64,000 nucleotides of DNA from Limosilactobacillus coleohominis 101-4-CHN (GCF_000161935.1 NZ_GG698805.1:148866-212865); one strand, 5' to 3'. Numbered from the stretch's first letter, positions 46,446 to 55,916 are shown. Numbers and translations: made by a program. Notes: a model not told the origin generated them from the letters alone.

Positions 46446-47574
46446 CGCTCGTTTACGAAATACAAATGTGGTAGTTGACCTTGGTGCATTGCGTCATAAT
46501 ATTCGTGCTCAAAAAGCAGCATTGCCAGCGGGCAGTCATATTTTTGGAGTAGTGAAGGCTGATGCGTATGGTAACGGAATGACGCAAGTTGCCCACGTTC
46601 TTTCCGAAGAAGGAGTCGCTGGTTTTTGTGTTGCGCTATTAGACGAAGGTTTTACACTGCGGAACGCTGGTTTGCAGGAGACCATCTTAGTATTAGGGAT
46701 CACGCCAGTGCAGTACGCACCATTAGCAGCTGAAAACGGAATTTCCTTAACGGTTGGTTCTGTAGACTGGTTAAAGGAATACCAACAGGTCGCTCAAACT
46801 AACCACGTTCGTCAACCATTAAAAGTTCACCTGGGGTTGGATACTGGAATGGGGAGAATTGGCTTTCAGGATGTGACTGAATTTAAGCAGGCATTGCAAC
46901 TTGTCCAAACGCCAGAATTTGAATTTGAAGGTATCTTTACACACTTTGCAACAGTCGATAGTGCAGATAAAACATATTTTGAGCATCAGTTAACCAAGTG
47001 GAAGCAGTTTTTAGCGGTAGTTGACCACCGGCCACGTTATGTGCACATGGCTAATTCTGCAACAGGCTTATGGCATCAGCAGGATATTGAGAGCAATACC
47101 GTACGGATGGGGATTTCCCTGTACGGCTGCAATCCATCTGGTCGTGAACTACAGCCATCGTTTGAGTTGCAGCCAGTGACATCATTGATCACTCACGCCA
47201 CTTTCGTGAAAAAATTGCATCGTGGTGAATCAGTTAGTTATGGAGCAACCTATACCGCTCAACAGGATGAGTGGGTAGCCACTTTACCAGTTGGTTACGC
47301 AGATGGCTACCGTCGTGAATTGACAGGTTATCATGTTTTAGTAAATGGTCAGGTTTGTGATATTTTAGGGCGAATTTGTATGGATCAAATGATGATTCGT
47401 TTACCACACCAAATGCCAGTCGGAACCGAAGCAGTTTTACTCGGCCGGTCTGGTGATCAAGAAATTACGGCAACTGATTTGGCTGATCAACTTGGCACAA
47501 TTAATTATGAAGTCCTGACTGGCTTTGGCGATCGTCTTGCACGTAAGTACATTGATTGTCAAGAAGAGGAGTGA
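46438..47574 (+). CDS. alr: Alanine racemase
   Basis: The 378-residue PLP enzyme makes D-alanine for peptidoglycan and teichoic acids. PLP-binding K40 lies in VVKADAYGNG, and the second catalytic Tyr in ESVSYGATY of the C-terminal beta domain. LGLDTGMGRIGF and FTHFATVDSAD are as in other Gram-positive enzymes. AAAGGAGATGAC, inside acpS, precedes the ATG. The arrangement acpS-alr-mazF matches Bacillus except that no antitoxin gene lies between alr and mazF. Confidence 0.96.
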   Translation: MNSARLRNTNVVVDLGALRHNIRAQKAALPAGSHIFGVVKADAYGNGMTQVAHVLSEEGVAGFCVALLDEGFTLRNAGLQETILVLGITPVQYAPLAAENGISLTVGSVDWLKEYQQVAQTNHVRQPLKVHLGLDTGMGRIGFQDVTEFKQALQLVQTPEFEFEGIFTHFATVDSADKTYFEHQLTKWKQFLAVVDHRPRYVHMANSATGLWHQQDIESNTVRMGISLYGCNPSGRELQPSFELQPVTSLITHATFVKKLHRGESVSYGATYTAQQDEWVATLPVGYADGYRRELTGYHVLVNGQVCDILGRICMDQMMIRLPHQMPVGTEAVLLGRSGDQEITATDLADQLGTINYEVLTGFGDRLARKYIDCQEEE

Positions 47575-47579
47575 CAACT

Positions 47580-47930
47580 TTGGGGCAGCAGATTCAACGG
47601 GGAGCAATTTATTATGCCCGGCTTTCACCAGTGATTGGGTCGGAGCAGGGAGGTTTTCGGCCCGTGGTGATTGTACAAAACGATGTTGGTAATCTGCATA
47701 GCCCGACGATGATTGTTGCTCCGATTACAGCCCAAATGCAGAAGCATCGGCTGCCAACTCACGTTCCAATCAAACAAAATGTGAAAGGAATTAAACGTGA
47801 TTCGCAAATCCTGCTTGAGCAAATTCGGACAATCGATAAGCAACGCTTAGCCGACCAGATTGGTCAATTAAATCAAGCAACAATGAAGGCAGTTAATCAA
47901 GCACTGCAAGTTAGTCTCAGTTTAAATTAA
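47580..47930 (+). CDS. mazF: MazF/PemK-family endoribonuclease toxin (NdoA-like)
   Basis: The 116-residue protein has the MazF fold: RGAIYYARLSPVIGSEQGGFRPVVIVQND, PTMIVAPITA and LLEQIRTIDKQRL. In Bacillus the homologue NdoA cleaves single-stranded mRNA at a short motif. TTG 47580 is selected because AGGAG sits 9 bases upstream at the end of alr. The partner antitoxin NdoAI/MazE, normally between alr and this gene, is absent: only 5 bp separate them. A terminator follows. Confidence 0.88.
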   Translation: MGQQIQRGAIYYARLSPVIGSEQGGFRPVVIVQNDVGNLHSPTMIVAPITAQMQKHRLPTHVPIKQNVKGIKRDSQILLEQIRTIDKQRLADQIGQLNQATMKAVNQALQVSLSLN

Positions 47931-47942
47931 TAATAGAATTAG

Positions 47943-47985
47943 CGGTCTCTAGTGTTCGTCATGGGCGAAAGCTAGAGACCGTTTT
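47943..47985 (+). terminator. Terminator after mazF
   Basis: CGGTCTCTAG/CTAGAGACCG perfect stem followed by TTTT. The T-tract abuts the ribosome site of the following gene. Confidence 0.8.
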
Positions 47986-48001
47986 GAAGGAGGAAACTTT
48001 T

Positions 48002-49474
48002 TTGGAACAACATCAACGGCGGACGATTGTTACCGGTGCGTTACTGCTGTCGAATATCATGGCAGGGATGGATGGAACAATTGTCAATACTGCATTACCG
48101 GCTATTACTAGTGATTTGCATGGTTTGCAATACATGGGCTGGATTATTGCAACCTTTCTGCTGGGAATGGCGGTCGCCACGCCCCTGTGGAGTAAATTTG
48201 GGGAACACAAGGGGAATAAGCAGGCTTACATTGCAGCAACCACATTATTTTTAGTGGGAGCAGTTTTCCAAGCCTTGGCGCCAAATATTTTGTGGTTTAT
48301 TATTGCCCGAACGGTAATGGGAATCGGTGCTGGTGGAATGAACACCATTCCATTTATCGTTTTTGCGGAATTATATGAAGATCTTCGTCAGCGAGCTCAG
48401 GTATTAGGAATTGCCAGTGCCTGTTTTGGGACGGCTTCAATCATCGGCCCATTATTAGGTGGCTGGATTGTCGACGCGTTGAGCTGGCACTGGGTGTTCT
48501 ATGTTAATGTGCCAATTGCGTTATTGGCCATTACGATCGTTAGTCTATTTTATAAAAACGTTTCAAAGCAGGCTGCGGGGAAGCCGGTTGATTACTTAGG
48601 TGCTTCACTATTAGTAGTTAGTTTGGTAATCATTTTGGTAGCAGTGCAGTTACTGGGTTCAGCATCACCGCTTCTGGTTACGTCCTTAATAATTGCGGGA
48701 ATCGCCCTCTTAATTTGGATGGTCCGGGTCGACACGGTTGCTCCTGATCCAATCATTCCAAGTCGGCTGTTTAAAAATCGTGAATTAGTCATTGATTTTT
48801 TACTATTCGTGATTATTTGGGGATCATTCATTGCTTTTATTACCTATATTCCGATGTGGGCTCAAGGAATTTTAGGGTTGAGCGCCCTATTAGGGGGAAT
48901 GACACAAATTCCCGGAGCGATTACTAATTTTATTGGTTCTGAATTAGTACCATTCTTGCAAGACCGGTGGGGCAAATATTGGATTGTAACCTGTGGTGCT
49001 GGTGCAATTTTCATTGCGTACCTTGGTATTATGATTGGTGGCCAGAATTCCCCATTCTGGTTGTTGTTGGTAATGGGCGCCTTCGAAGGTTTTGGTGTCG
49101 GATTGGTGTTTAATATCCTGCAAATTAATGTCCAAACAGATGCGGAACTACGGGATGTCCCGATTGCTACTTCCCTTGGTTATTTGCTGCGGATTTTAAG
49201 TCAGACTTTGATGTCAGCCGTTTATGGAGTAATTTTAAATCATGAGTTATTCTTAGGGGTTCAGCAACACCATGGAATTACTTTACGGATGCTGAATCAG
49301 CTATCAAATGCCAAAACAGCAGTGAATTTACCGAAAAGTCTTTTACCAATGATGCGGGAAATCCTTTATCAAGGCTACCGTAACATTATTTGGGCAGCAG
49401 TGGTCTTAATTGTTGTTTCTTTGGTAATTGTCGTTCCGTTAGGGTGGCAACACCATCTTAAAAAAGAAAATTAA
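48002..49474 (+). CDS. MFS transporter, DHA2 (EmrB/QacA) family, 14 TM
   Basis: The 490-residue drug-type proton antiporter has 14 predicted membrane segments. DHA2 signatures include GMDGTIVNTALPAI in TM1, motif A-like LWSKFGEHKG and motif C GIASACFGTASIIGPLLGGW in TM5. It may export drugs or metabolites; the substrate is unknown. TTG 48002 follows AAGGAGGAAAC; the earlier in-frame TTG 47984 overlaps the ribosome site and the preceding terminator. A perfect hairpin follows. Confidence 0.88.
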   Translation: MEQHQRRTIVTGALLLSNIMAGMDGTIVNTALPAITSDLHGLQYMGWIIATFLLGMAVATPLWSKFGEHKGNKQAYIAATTLFLVGAVFQALAPNILWFIIARTVMGIGAGGMNTIPFIVFAELYEDLRQRAQVLGIASACFGTASIIGPLLGGWIVDALSWHWVFYVNVPIALLAITIVSLFYKNVSKQAAGKPVDYLGASLLVVSLVIILVAVQLLGSASPLLVTSLIIAGIALLIWMVRVDTVAPDPIIPSRLFKNRELVIDFLLFVIIWGSFIAFITYIPMWAQGILGLSALLGGMTQIPGAITNFIGSELVPFLQDRWGKYWIVTCGAGAIFIAYLGIMIGGQNSPFWLLLVMGAFEGFGVGLVFNILQINVQTDAELRDVPIATSLGYLLRILSQTLMSAVYGVILNHELFLGVQQHHGITLRMLNQLSNAKTAVNLPKSLLPMMREILYQGYRNIIWAAVVLIVVSLVIVVPLGWQHHLKKEN

Positions 49475-49518
49475 AACAAAGCGCGAAGTTGTAATAATGC
49501 AACTTCGCGCTTTGTTTT
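49473..49518. terminator. Bidirectional terminator, perfect 19-bp stem
   Basis: AAAACAAAGCGCGAAGTTG and its exact inverse complement, loop TAATAATG, serve both convergent genes. The right arm touches the stop codon of the CBS-ACT gene. Confidence 0.9.
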
Positions 49519-50158
49519 AAACATTACTATGATGCAGATCTTCGACTTCAGTAACGGTAAAGCCCTTCTTTTGCAAACGTTTCACGATTTTGGTGACTCG
49601 ATCGCGATCCACATTGGCTGGGAGAGTGAATAACACCTGCTTGCCGTCTTGATCATCTGGGTCTAACGAGATGACGTTGGCGATTTGGCAGAAGCGAGTA
49701 ATCTCTTTAGTGGTTTGGGCCAGTTCACCCCGCTCATCGGAGAGGTGGACATTGAGAACATAGCGACCATTGTTGACATTCCAAGCTTCGGCCAACAGTT
49801 TTAACAGACTGTTATGGGTAAGAATACCATAGAAATTGTTGTGACTATCTAAAACCGTAATGTACGGTAAATCACGGATTGTAAAGAAGACGTTGTAAAA
49901 GTCGGCATTAATTGAGATAAACTTCGTTGAATTTTTTAATAATGAAGTCACCGGTAATGACATATCACCACCGCGTGATTTATGGCGGTAAATATGCATT
50001 TTGTAAATATTGCCCCGAAACATTTTTTTGGAAGGATCAAGCACTGGAACACAGCGGTAGCCAGAGTCTTCCAAGACTTTTAAAGCTTCTGCAAGTGTTA
50101 CATCTTCGGTCAGGATAGTTAATTCATCCTTTGGTTTAATCAGTGAATTAAAGATCAT
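49517..50158 (-). CDS. CBS-domain pair plus ACT domain protein (AcuB/CbpA-like)
   Basis: The 213-residue cytosolic protein has two CBS motifs (residues 8-60, 75-130; DVTLAEALKVLEDSGYRCVPVLD and ITVLDSHNNFYGILTHNSLL) and a C-terminal ACT-like domain (about 140-205; VLNVHLSDERGELAQ). Architecture resembles Listeria CbpA and B. subtilis AcuB, some of which bind nucleotides such as c-di-AMP or AMP. The ligand here is not known. The ribosome site is GGAGCTTG before ATG 50158. Confidence 0.83.
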   Translation of the reverse strand: MIFNSLIKPKDELTILTEDVTLAEALKVLEDSGYRCVPVLDPSKKMFRGNIYKMHIYRHKSRGGDMSLPVTSLLKNSTKFISINADFYNVFFTIRDLPYITVLDSHNNFYGILTHNSLLKLLAEAWNVNNGRYVLNVHLSDERGELAQTTKEITRFCQIANVISLDPDDQDGKQVLFTLPANVDRDRVTKIVKRLQKKGFTVTEVEDLHHSNV

Positions 50159-50238
50159 TATTCAAGCTCCATTTTTGTATAATAACTACCATCATCATAC
50201 CATAAAATTAAAAAATCATGAGAAAACAAATCAGGAAT

Positions 50239-50266
50239 TTTGCATTCTGCGATGCTAGGGTATAAT
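50239..50266 (+). promoter_or_regulatory. Promoter of pth-mfd-rqcP
   Basis: TTTGCA (50239-50244), 16-bp spacer and perfect TATAAT (50261-50266). Confidence 0.5.
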
Positions 50267-50338
50267 GATAATAACAAAGCTGGGCAAGGGGCGGAATGCT
50301 CTGGCGCGGCCTTTTTGTAGTTCAAAGGAGATTTTAAA

Positions 50339-50902
50339 ATGAAAATGATTGTTGGCCTTGGTAATGTGGGGACCCGTTATGATGAAACTCGTCATAACAC
50401 CGGATTTATGGTTGTGGAACAGCTGGCGCGTGATTATCATTTAGGTGCCTTTAAGCACGCTAAAAATATCGAAGCCGTTGTTGTTTCCGGAATGATTGAT
50501 GGTCAAAAAGTCATGCTGGTCAAGCCAACGACCTTTATGAATGATTCCGGACGAGCCGTTAAACCATTAATGGATTATTACGATATCCCGCTAGAAGACA
50601 TGGTGGTTGTGAATGACGACCTGGATATGCCCGTGGGAAAGGTCCGTCTGAAAACGCACGGTAAGTCTGGTGGCCATAATGGACTTAAAAGTATTATTCA
50701 CTACATTGGCACGGACAAGTTTAATCGGGTCAAGTTAGGTATTGATCATCCAGCGCATGGGACCGTGGTAAGTCATGTGTTAGGAAAATTTAGTAAGGAT
50801 GAACGGCCCCAATTTAATGAAGCTGTGATCACGGCTGAACATGCCCTCGAAGATTGGGTACACGGGGAAAACTTTGCAGAACTAATGAATGATTATAACT
50901 AA
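50339..50902 (+). CDS. pth: Peptidyl-tRNA hydrolase
   Basis: The 187-residue enzyme releases tRNA from prematurely dropped peptidyl-tRNA. It has GLGNVGTRYDETRHNTGF (catalytic His19), KPTTFMNDSGRAV and VNDDLDMPVGKVRLK with GKSGGHNGLKSI. AAAGGAGATTTTAAA precedes the ATG. It is the first gene of the pth-mfd-rqcP run, as in Bacillus. Confidence 0.96.
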   Translation: MKMIVGLGNVGTRYDETRHNTGFMVVEQLARDYHLGAFKHAKNIEAVVVSGMIDGQKVMLVKPTTFMNDSGRAVKPLMDYYDIPLEDMVVVNDDLDMPVGKVRLKTHGKSGGHNGLKSIIHYIGTDKFNRVKLGIDHPAHGTVVSHVLGKFSKDERPQFNEAVITAEHALEDWVHGENFAELMNDYN

Positions 50903-50924
50903 TGAACTAAAAGGAGGGAGCTAC

Positions 50925-53900
50925 TTGCAACTTGAAGAATTTGTCGCTAGCACACCCCAATTTAAAAAGATTCAAGCGGGATTGCATGATGGTGGACGAC
51001 AGTTAGTGACGGGGGTTGGCGGCTCTGCTAAGACGGCCTTACTAGCCACCATTCAACAAAATAGTAAGACACCTCAAGTGGTAGTGTGCGATAGTTTATT
51101 CCACATGCAGTCGCTCGCCGCTGATCTAGAAAATTTATTACCAGAAACGGTAGTCTATCAATTTCCGGTTGAAGAGTCACTGGCGATGGAGATTGCCACG
51201 AGTTCACCAGATTTTCGGCTACAACGGGTTCAGGCAATGAATGCTCTGCTGAACGGACAGTCAGCAGTTATTGTGACGGCAACCGGTGGTTTACGTCGGC
51301 CGCTAGTTGCACCTGAGACCTTTAGTGATGCTCGGTTGGAGATCAAAATTGGTGGGGAGATTGACCCGCAACAAACAGCGCAAAAATTGATGATGATGGG
51401 TTATCAACGCCAAAAGATGGTAATGGCACCGGGTGACTTTGCAGTTCGGGGATCAATCATTGATATTTACGCACTGAATACCAAGTACCCGGTCCGGATT
51501 GATTTATTCGACACTGAAGTTGATTCATTACGGTATTTTGAAGCAAACAGTCAACGTAGTATCGAAAATGTTCAAGCAGTGACGGTGCTGCCGGCCACAG
51601 ATTTGATTATCGATCAACAACGGTTGCCAGCATTACAGCAGCAATTAACGACAGAATATGAAACGCTGCACGAGCAGGCTAGTGACGAACAAGATGCTCG
51701 GCAAATTGAAAACCATTTTCGGCCCTTGCTAGAGGGCTTGAAAGCCGGTAATTTAGAGAATGGGTTATTAACGTATGCGGATATGGTTTATCCACAACCA
51801 GCTAATTTGTTAGATTACCTGCCTGCGGATGGGACTTTAATCGTAGATGATTTTTCACGGATTAAAGAAACTGATCGAGATCTGAAAACGGATGAACAAC
51901 AATGGGTGCAGGAACGGATGAGTTATCATCAACGACAAAATGTCGGCAAATTGGGGAATGATGCTGACGAAGTTATTACGCATGCGCAGCAGGCGGCATT
52001 GTTTCTCGCCCTCTTCAAAAAGGGAATGGGAGCGCTCCGCTTTAAGCAGATTGTCGAATTGACCACCCGCTCCATGCAGCAATTCTTTGGCCAGATGGAA
52101 TTGTTAAAAACCGAACTGCAACGTTTTAAAGAGCAGGGCGAGACGGTAGTCATCATGACAAAGAGTGATGAACGACGCCGTCAGGTTGCCCAGACGCTGC
52201 AGGATTTTCAAGTTGATGCACTGGAAACAGATTTTGCAGATCTTCAGCTACATAAAATTGAATTGGTGGCTGCCAATCTTAACCATGGGTTTGAAATGCC
52301 GGCGGCCCAATTAGTCGTCATTACTGAAGCGGAGATGTTCAAACAGGTGAAAAAGCGGCGTCCCCGGGCACAAAAGCTGGCGAATGCGGAACGGATTAAA
52401 AATTATACTGATCTGAAGCCTGGTGACTACGTCGTCCACGTTAACCATGGAATTGGTATCTTTGCGGGAATTAAAACGATGACGGTCGATGGGGTCCATC
52501 AGGATTACATCGTGATTGACTATCGTGACCATGCCCAAATTTTTGTTCCCGTTACGCAATTAAACTTGGTGCAAAAATATGTTTCTTCCGAATCAACGAA
52601 ACCGCACATCAATAAACTAGGCGGTAATGAGTGGGCAAAAACCAAACGCCGGGTCGCGCAAAAGGTTGAAAATATTGCAGGCGACTTAGTGGATTTGTAT
52701 GCCCAACGGAAGACGGCCAAGGGCTTTGCCTATCCCAAAGATGATTACTTACAAGAAAAATTTGATCATGAATTTCCGTATTCTGAAACCAAGGACCAAC
52801 TGCGGAGCATCAATGAGGTCAAGGCAGATATGGAAAAACCCAAACCGATGGATCGCTTGCTTGTTGGAGACGTTGGTTATGGGAAAACTGAAGTGGCGCT
52901 GCGAGCGATCTTTAAGGCAGTTACCGGTGGTAAGCAGGTTGCCTTTTTGGTTCCGACCACGATTTTAGCCCAACAACACTATGATACGATGCGGGAACGG
53001 TTTGAAGGCTTTCCAGTAAAGATTGAAATGATGTCACGTTTCCGGACGCCCAAACAAATGAAGACCATCGAAAAAGGGTTAGCAGATGGTTCCATTGACG
53101 TGGTTGTCGGGACCCACCGCTTGTTGTCGAAGGATGTCCATTTTAAAGATCTCGGTCTGTTAATTATTGACGAGGAACAACGCTTTGGAGTTAAACATAA
53201 GGAAAAGCTAAAACAGTTGAAATCCAACGTTGATGTTTTAACGCTAACGGCAACGCCAATTCCCCGCACCTTACATATGTCGATGCTCGGTGTCCGCGAC
53301 TTATCCGTCTTAGAAACGCCGCCAGTGGGTCGTTTTCCAATTCAAACCTACGTTTTAGAGCAAAACTGGTCAGCGATTCGTGATGGAATTCTGCGTGAAA
53401 TGAAGCGTGGGGGTCAGGTTTACTACTTGCATAATCGAGTTAATGATATTGAACGGGTTGTTAACGAAATTGAAACCTTGGTTCCTGAGGCACGGGTGGC
53501 CGATATTCATGGTCAAATGAGTGAAGCCCAGTTGGAAGGTGTTTTGTATGACTTTATTCGTGGTGAATACGATGTACTAGTCACTACTTCTATTATTGAA
53601 ACTGGGGTGGACATTCCAAATGTCAACACGTTGTTTGTAGAAAATGCTGACCGGATGGGGTTGGCACAGCTTTACCAAATTCGGGGACGAATTGGGCGAA
53701 GCAACCGAGTGGCCTACGCATACTTTATGTATCAACCAAATAAAGTTTTGACGGAGCCTGGAGAAAAACGACTGGCAGCGATTCGCGATTTTACAGAATT
53801 GGGTAGTGGCTTTAAGATTGCCATGCGTGATTTGGCAATTCGTGGTGCTGGTAATCTGTTAGGTAAACAACAGCACGGTTTTATTGATTCTGTGGGATAT

Positions 53901-54464
53901 GATTTGTATTCGGATATGTTAGCGGATGCTGTTGCTAAAAAACAGGGACATCAACGGCCAAAAACCACCAATACGGAAATTGATGTGGCAGTCGAAGCAT
54001 ACTTGCCAAGCGATTATGTGAGTGACCAGCGCCAAAAGATCGAGTTATATAAACAAATCCGCAAGGCCCAAAGCAAGGATGAATTGTTAGACCTGCAAGG
54101 AGATTTGATTGACCGCTTTGGCGAATATGGTCAGCCTGTTGCAAACCTGTTATTGATTGGTGAATTAAAGATGAATGCGGATCAGGCTATGCTGACGAAG
54201 ATTAAACAAAAGGGGGATAATATCCACCTGACGTTTGATCATCAGGCCAGCCAGTATGTGAAGGCGGCCGATATTATCCAAGGAGTCGCCCAAACCCGCT
54301 TTAAGTCTACTTTAGGAACCACTGATGATGGGGCCATTACTGTGCGGCTAATCATTCAGCCGAAGATGACTCAACAAGATTGGCTGCAACAGCTCTTGCA
54401 ACTAGTTGAATATTTAGCGGCCCTTGTGCAAGATGCTCAGGATGAACAAGAAACAAAGAAATGA
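50925..54464 (+). CDS. mfd: Transcription-repair coupling factor
   Basis: The 1179-residue DNA translocase removes stalled RNA polymerase and recruits UvrA. Domains in order are the UvrB-like N-terminus (1-300), the RNA polymerase-interacting CarD/RID domain near 500-570 (GDYVVHVNHGIGIFAG), helicase lobe 1 with Walker A GDVGYGKTEVA around 650 and DEEQ around 748, lobe 2 with TSIIETGVDIPN and QIRGRIGRS, and the D7 UvrA-masking domain at the end. TTG 50925 follows AAGGAGG. It is 22 bp after pth. Confidence 0.96.
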   Translation: MQLEEFVASTPQFKKIQAGLHDGGRQLVTGVGGSAKTALLATIQQNSKTPQVVVCDSLFHMQSLAADLENLLPETVVYQFPVEESLAMEIATSSPDFRLQRVQAMNALLNGQSAVIVTATGGLRRPLVAPETFSDARLEIKIGGEIDPQQTAQKLMMMGYQRQKMVMAPGDFAVRGSIIDIYALNTKYPVRIDLFDTEVDSLRYFEANSQRSIENVQAVTVLPATDLIIDQQRLPALQQQLTTEYETLHEQASDEQDARQIENHFRPLLEGLKAGNLENGLLTYADMVYPQPANLLDYLPADGTLIVDDFSRIKETDRDLKTDEQQWVQERMSYHQRQNVGKLGNDADEVITHAQQAALFLALFKKGMGALRFKQIVELTTRSMQQFFGQMELLKTELQRFKEQGETVVIMTKSDERRRQVAQTLQDFQVDALETDFADLQLHKIELVAANLNHGFEMPAAQLVVITEAEMFKQVKKRRPRAQKLANAERIKNYTDLKPGDYVVHVNHGIGIFAGIKTMTVDGVHQDYIVIDYRDHAQIFVPVTQLNLVQKYVSSESTKPHINKLGGNEWAKTKRRVAQKVENIAGDLVDLYAQRKTAKGFAYPKDDYLQEKFDHEFPYSETKDQLRSINEVKADMEKPKPMDRLLVGDVGYGKTEVALRAIFKAVTGGKQVAFLVPTTILAQQHYDTMRERFEGFPVKIEMMSRFRTPKQMKTIEKGLADGSIDVVVGTHRLLSKDVHFKDLGLLIIDEEQRFGVKHKEKLKQLKSNVDVLTLTATPIPRTLHMSMLGVRDLSVLETPPVGRFPIQTYVLEQNWSAIRDGILREMKRGGQVYYLHNRVNDIERVVNEIETLVPEARVADIHGQMSEAQLEGVLYDFIRGEYDVLVTTSIIETGVDIPNVNTLFVENADRMGLAQLYQIRGRIGRSNRVAYAYFMYQPNKVLTEPGEKRLAAIRDFTELGSGFKIAMRDLAIRGAGNLLGKQQHGFIDSVGYDLYSDMLADAVAKKQGHQRPKTTNTEIDVAVEAYLPSDYVSDQRQKIELYKQIRKAQSKDELLDLQGDLIDRFGEYGQPVANLLLIGELKMNADQAMLTKIKQKGDNIHLTFDHQASQYVKAADIIQGVAQTRFKSTLGTTDDGAITVRLIIQPKMTQQDWLQQLLQLVEYLAALVQDAQDEQETKK

Positions 54465-54474
54465 GGAAAAATAC

Positions 54475-54750
54475 ATGCGTTTAGATCGATTTTTAAAAGT
54501 TTCACGAATTATTAAGCGCCGAACCATTGCTAAAAAAATCGCCGATCAAGGGCGGATTTTGATTAATGATAAAGTGGCTAAATCATCAACGGATGTTCGC
54601 GCTGGTGATGTGTTAACGATTAAATTTGGCAATAAAACGGAACAGGTCAAGGTTAATCAAATCCTTGAAACAACTAAAAAGGCAGAAGCCGAAAATATGT
54701 ATGAAATTTTAGATGTCAGTTATGCGGAAAATTTTGATGATCAAATTTAA
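54475..54750 (+). CDS. rqcP: S4-domain RNA-binding protein RqcP (YabO/HslR)
   Basis: The 91-residue small protein has an S4 RNA-binding fold (RLDRFLKVSRIIKRRTIAKKIADQGRI). In Bacillus RqcP works with RqcH in C-terminal alanine tailing of stalled nascent chains on 50S subunits. ATG 54475 follows ATGAGGAAAA and lies 10 bp after mfd. Longer upstream frame overlaps mfd and is rejected. Confidence 0.93.
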   Translation: MRLDRFLKVSRIIKRRTIAKKIADQGRILINDKVAKSSTDVRAGDVLTIKFGNKTEQVKVNQILETTKKAEAENMYEILDVSYAENFDDQI

Positions 54751-54844
54751 CGTCCGCTAAATTGAAGTTCAAAAGCTTAGTAAAATTATTAGAGATTTAC
54801 TAGTAATTTGGGGACTTTTCTGCTACGATTTATTATAAAAGTTG

Positions 54845-54874
54845 TAGACATTTTGTTGGCTTGATTGGTATACT
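54845..54874 (+). promoter_or_regulatory. Promoter of divIC
   Basis: TAGACA (54845-54850), 18-bp spacer and TATACT (54869-54874). Confidence 0.6.
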
Positions 54875-54906
54875 TTATTACTGATAAGCAAAGCGGGGAT
54901 TATGTA

Positions 54907-55278
54907 ATGAAAAATCAGTTTAAAAATAACATTACAAAATTAAATACTCCCTTTACTCGGCAACGCGAGCTGGAGCAAAGCAGTGAACAGGCCTATCGTT
55001 ATCAGGTTCATATGCGCCGGGCAAAGGTTATTTTGGCGATTTTTATTGTTTTATTCCTGATCTTGGCAATCCAAATTATTGGGACCAAGCGGGAATTGGG
55101 GAAGGTTAATCACAACATTGCGAAAGCCAATGTGACCCTCACAAATAAAAAGGCCACCAATACTAAGCTGAAAAAGCAAGTCAAAAAAATGCATAATCCA
55201 AGCTATCTACAGGAATTGGTTCGTGAAAAGTATAATTATGCGAAAGACGGCGAAACAATTTATAATTTCGTCAAGTAG
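54907..55278 (+). CDS. divIC: Septum formation initiator DivIC (FtsB-like)
   Basis: The 123-residue bitopic division protein has a basic cytoplasmic N-terminus (1-38), one membrane segment (about 39-60, VILAIFIVLFLILAIQII), a coiled coil (62-98, KRELGKVNHNIAKANVTL) and the conserved NPSYLQELVREKYNYAKDGE ending. It works with DivIB and FtsL at the septum. ATG 54907 is used; the longer frame would begin within the promoter. A hairpin follows. Confidence 0.93.
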   Translation: MKNQFKNNITKLNTPFTRQRELEQSSEQAYRYQVHMRRAKVILAIFIVLFLILAIQIIGTKRELGKVNHNIAKANVTLTNKKATNTKLKKQVKKMHNPSYLQELVREKYNYAKDGETIYNFVK

Positions 55279-55280
55279 CG

Positions 55281-55320
55281 ATAATGAACGGGGCGGGAGT
55301 TTTCCAGTCCCGTTCATTAT
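55281..55320. terminator. Hairpin after divIC
   Basis: ATAATGAACGGG and CCCGTTCATTAT perfect outer stem with inner GGGA/TCC pairing; only TTTA follows. Confidence 0.65.
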
Positions 55321-55412
55321 TTAATGTAATTAAGAGACTATTAATTTAACCATTGGGTATGCTATACTCGGGTAGATTAAAATTTTATTAGAAGTAGGAG
55401 GATTGCTAGTTC

Positions 55413-55916
55413 ATGGCAATTGAAGAAGGAGCTAAGGTTACTGGAAAGGTGTCTGGCATTACTAATTTTGGGGCATTTATTGATTTAGCTGATCACCAGA
55501 CCGGATTAGTTCACATCAGTCAGGTATCAAATCATTACGTCAAAGATATTCATGATGTCTTATCAGTTGGTGATGAAGTCACGGTCAAAGTCATTAAAGT
55601 TGCGGATGATGGCAAGATTGCCTTATCCATTAAAGCAGCGGAAGAACAAAAGAGCGACCATCATCATGAGCGGCATGATCATCATGAACATCGATCAGCA
55701 AATGAACATCACGGAGCTCATGAGCGTGGTACCCAACGATCAGGACATTTTCAACGAAGTCACCATGGTGCCCCAGGCGGCTTTGGCACACGCCATGAAA
55801 AGAGTTATTTTGACGATATGCTAGCAAGCTACATGAAAGAGAGTGAATCACGACTATCAACCTTAAAACGGCAAACTGATGGTAAGCGTGGTGGCCGTGG
55901 TGGCCGGCGGAGCTAA
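55413..55916 (+). CDS. yabR: S1-domain RNA-binding protein (YabR) with His-rich linker
   Basis: The 167-residue protein has one S1 domain (residues 1-75, KVTGKVSGITNFGAFIDL, GLVHISQVS) similar to Bacillus YabR and polynucleotide phosphorylase S1. After it comes a linker with about 14 His in 50 residues (HHHERHDHHEHR, EHHGAH), then a conserved helix SYFDDMLASYMKESE and a Gly/Arg tail. Function is not known in detail. The His run could bind metals (inference). The stop overlaps the tilS start (TAATG). Confidence 0.9.
   Translation: MAIEEGAKVTGKVSGITNFGAFIDLADHQTGLVHISQVSNHYVKDIHDVLSVGDEVTVKVIKVADDGKIALSIKAAEEQKSDHHHERHDHHEHRSANEHHGAHERGTQRSGHFQRSHHGAPGGFGTRHEKSYFDDMLASYMKESESRLSTLKRQTDGKRGGRGGRRS

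Noticed and set aside
47571..47580. Hidden MazE-like antitoxin between alr and mazF
   Set aside because: Only five bases separate the alr stop from the likely mazF start.
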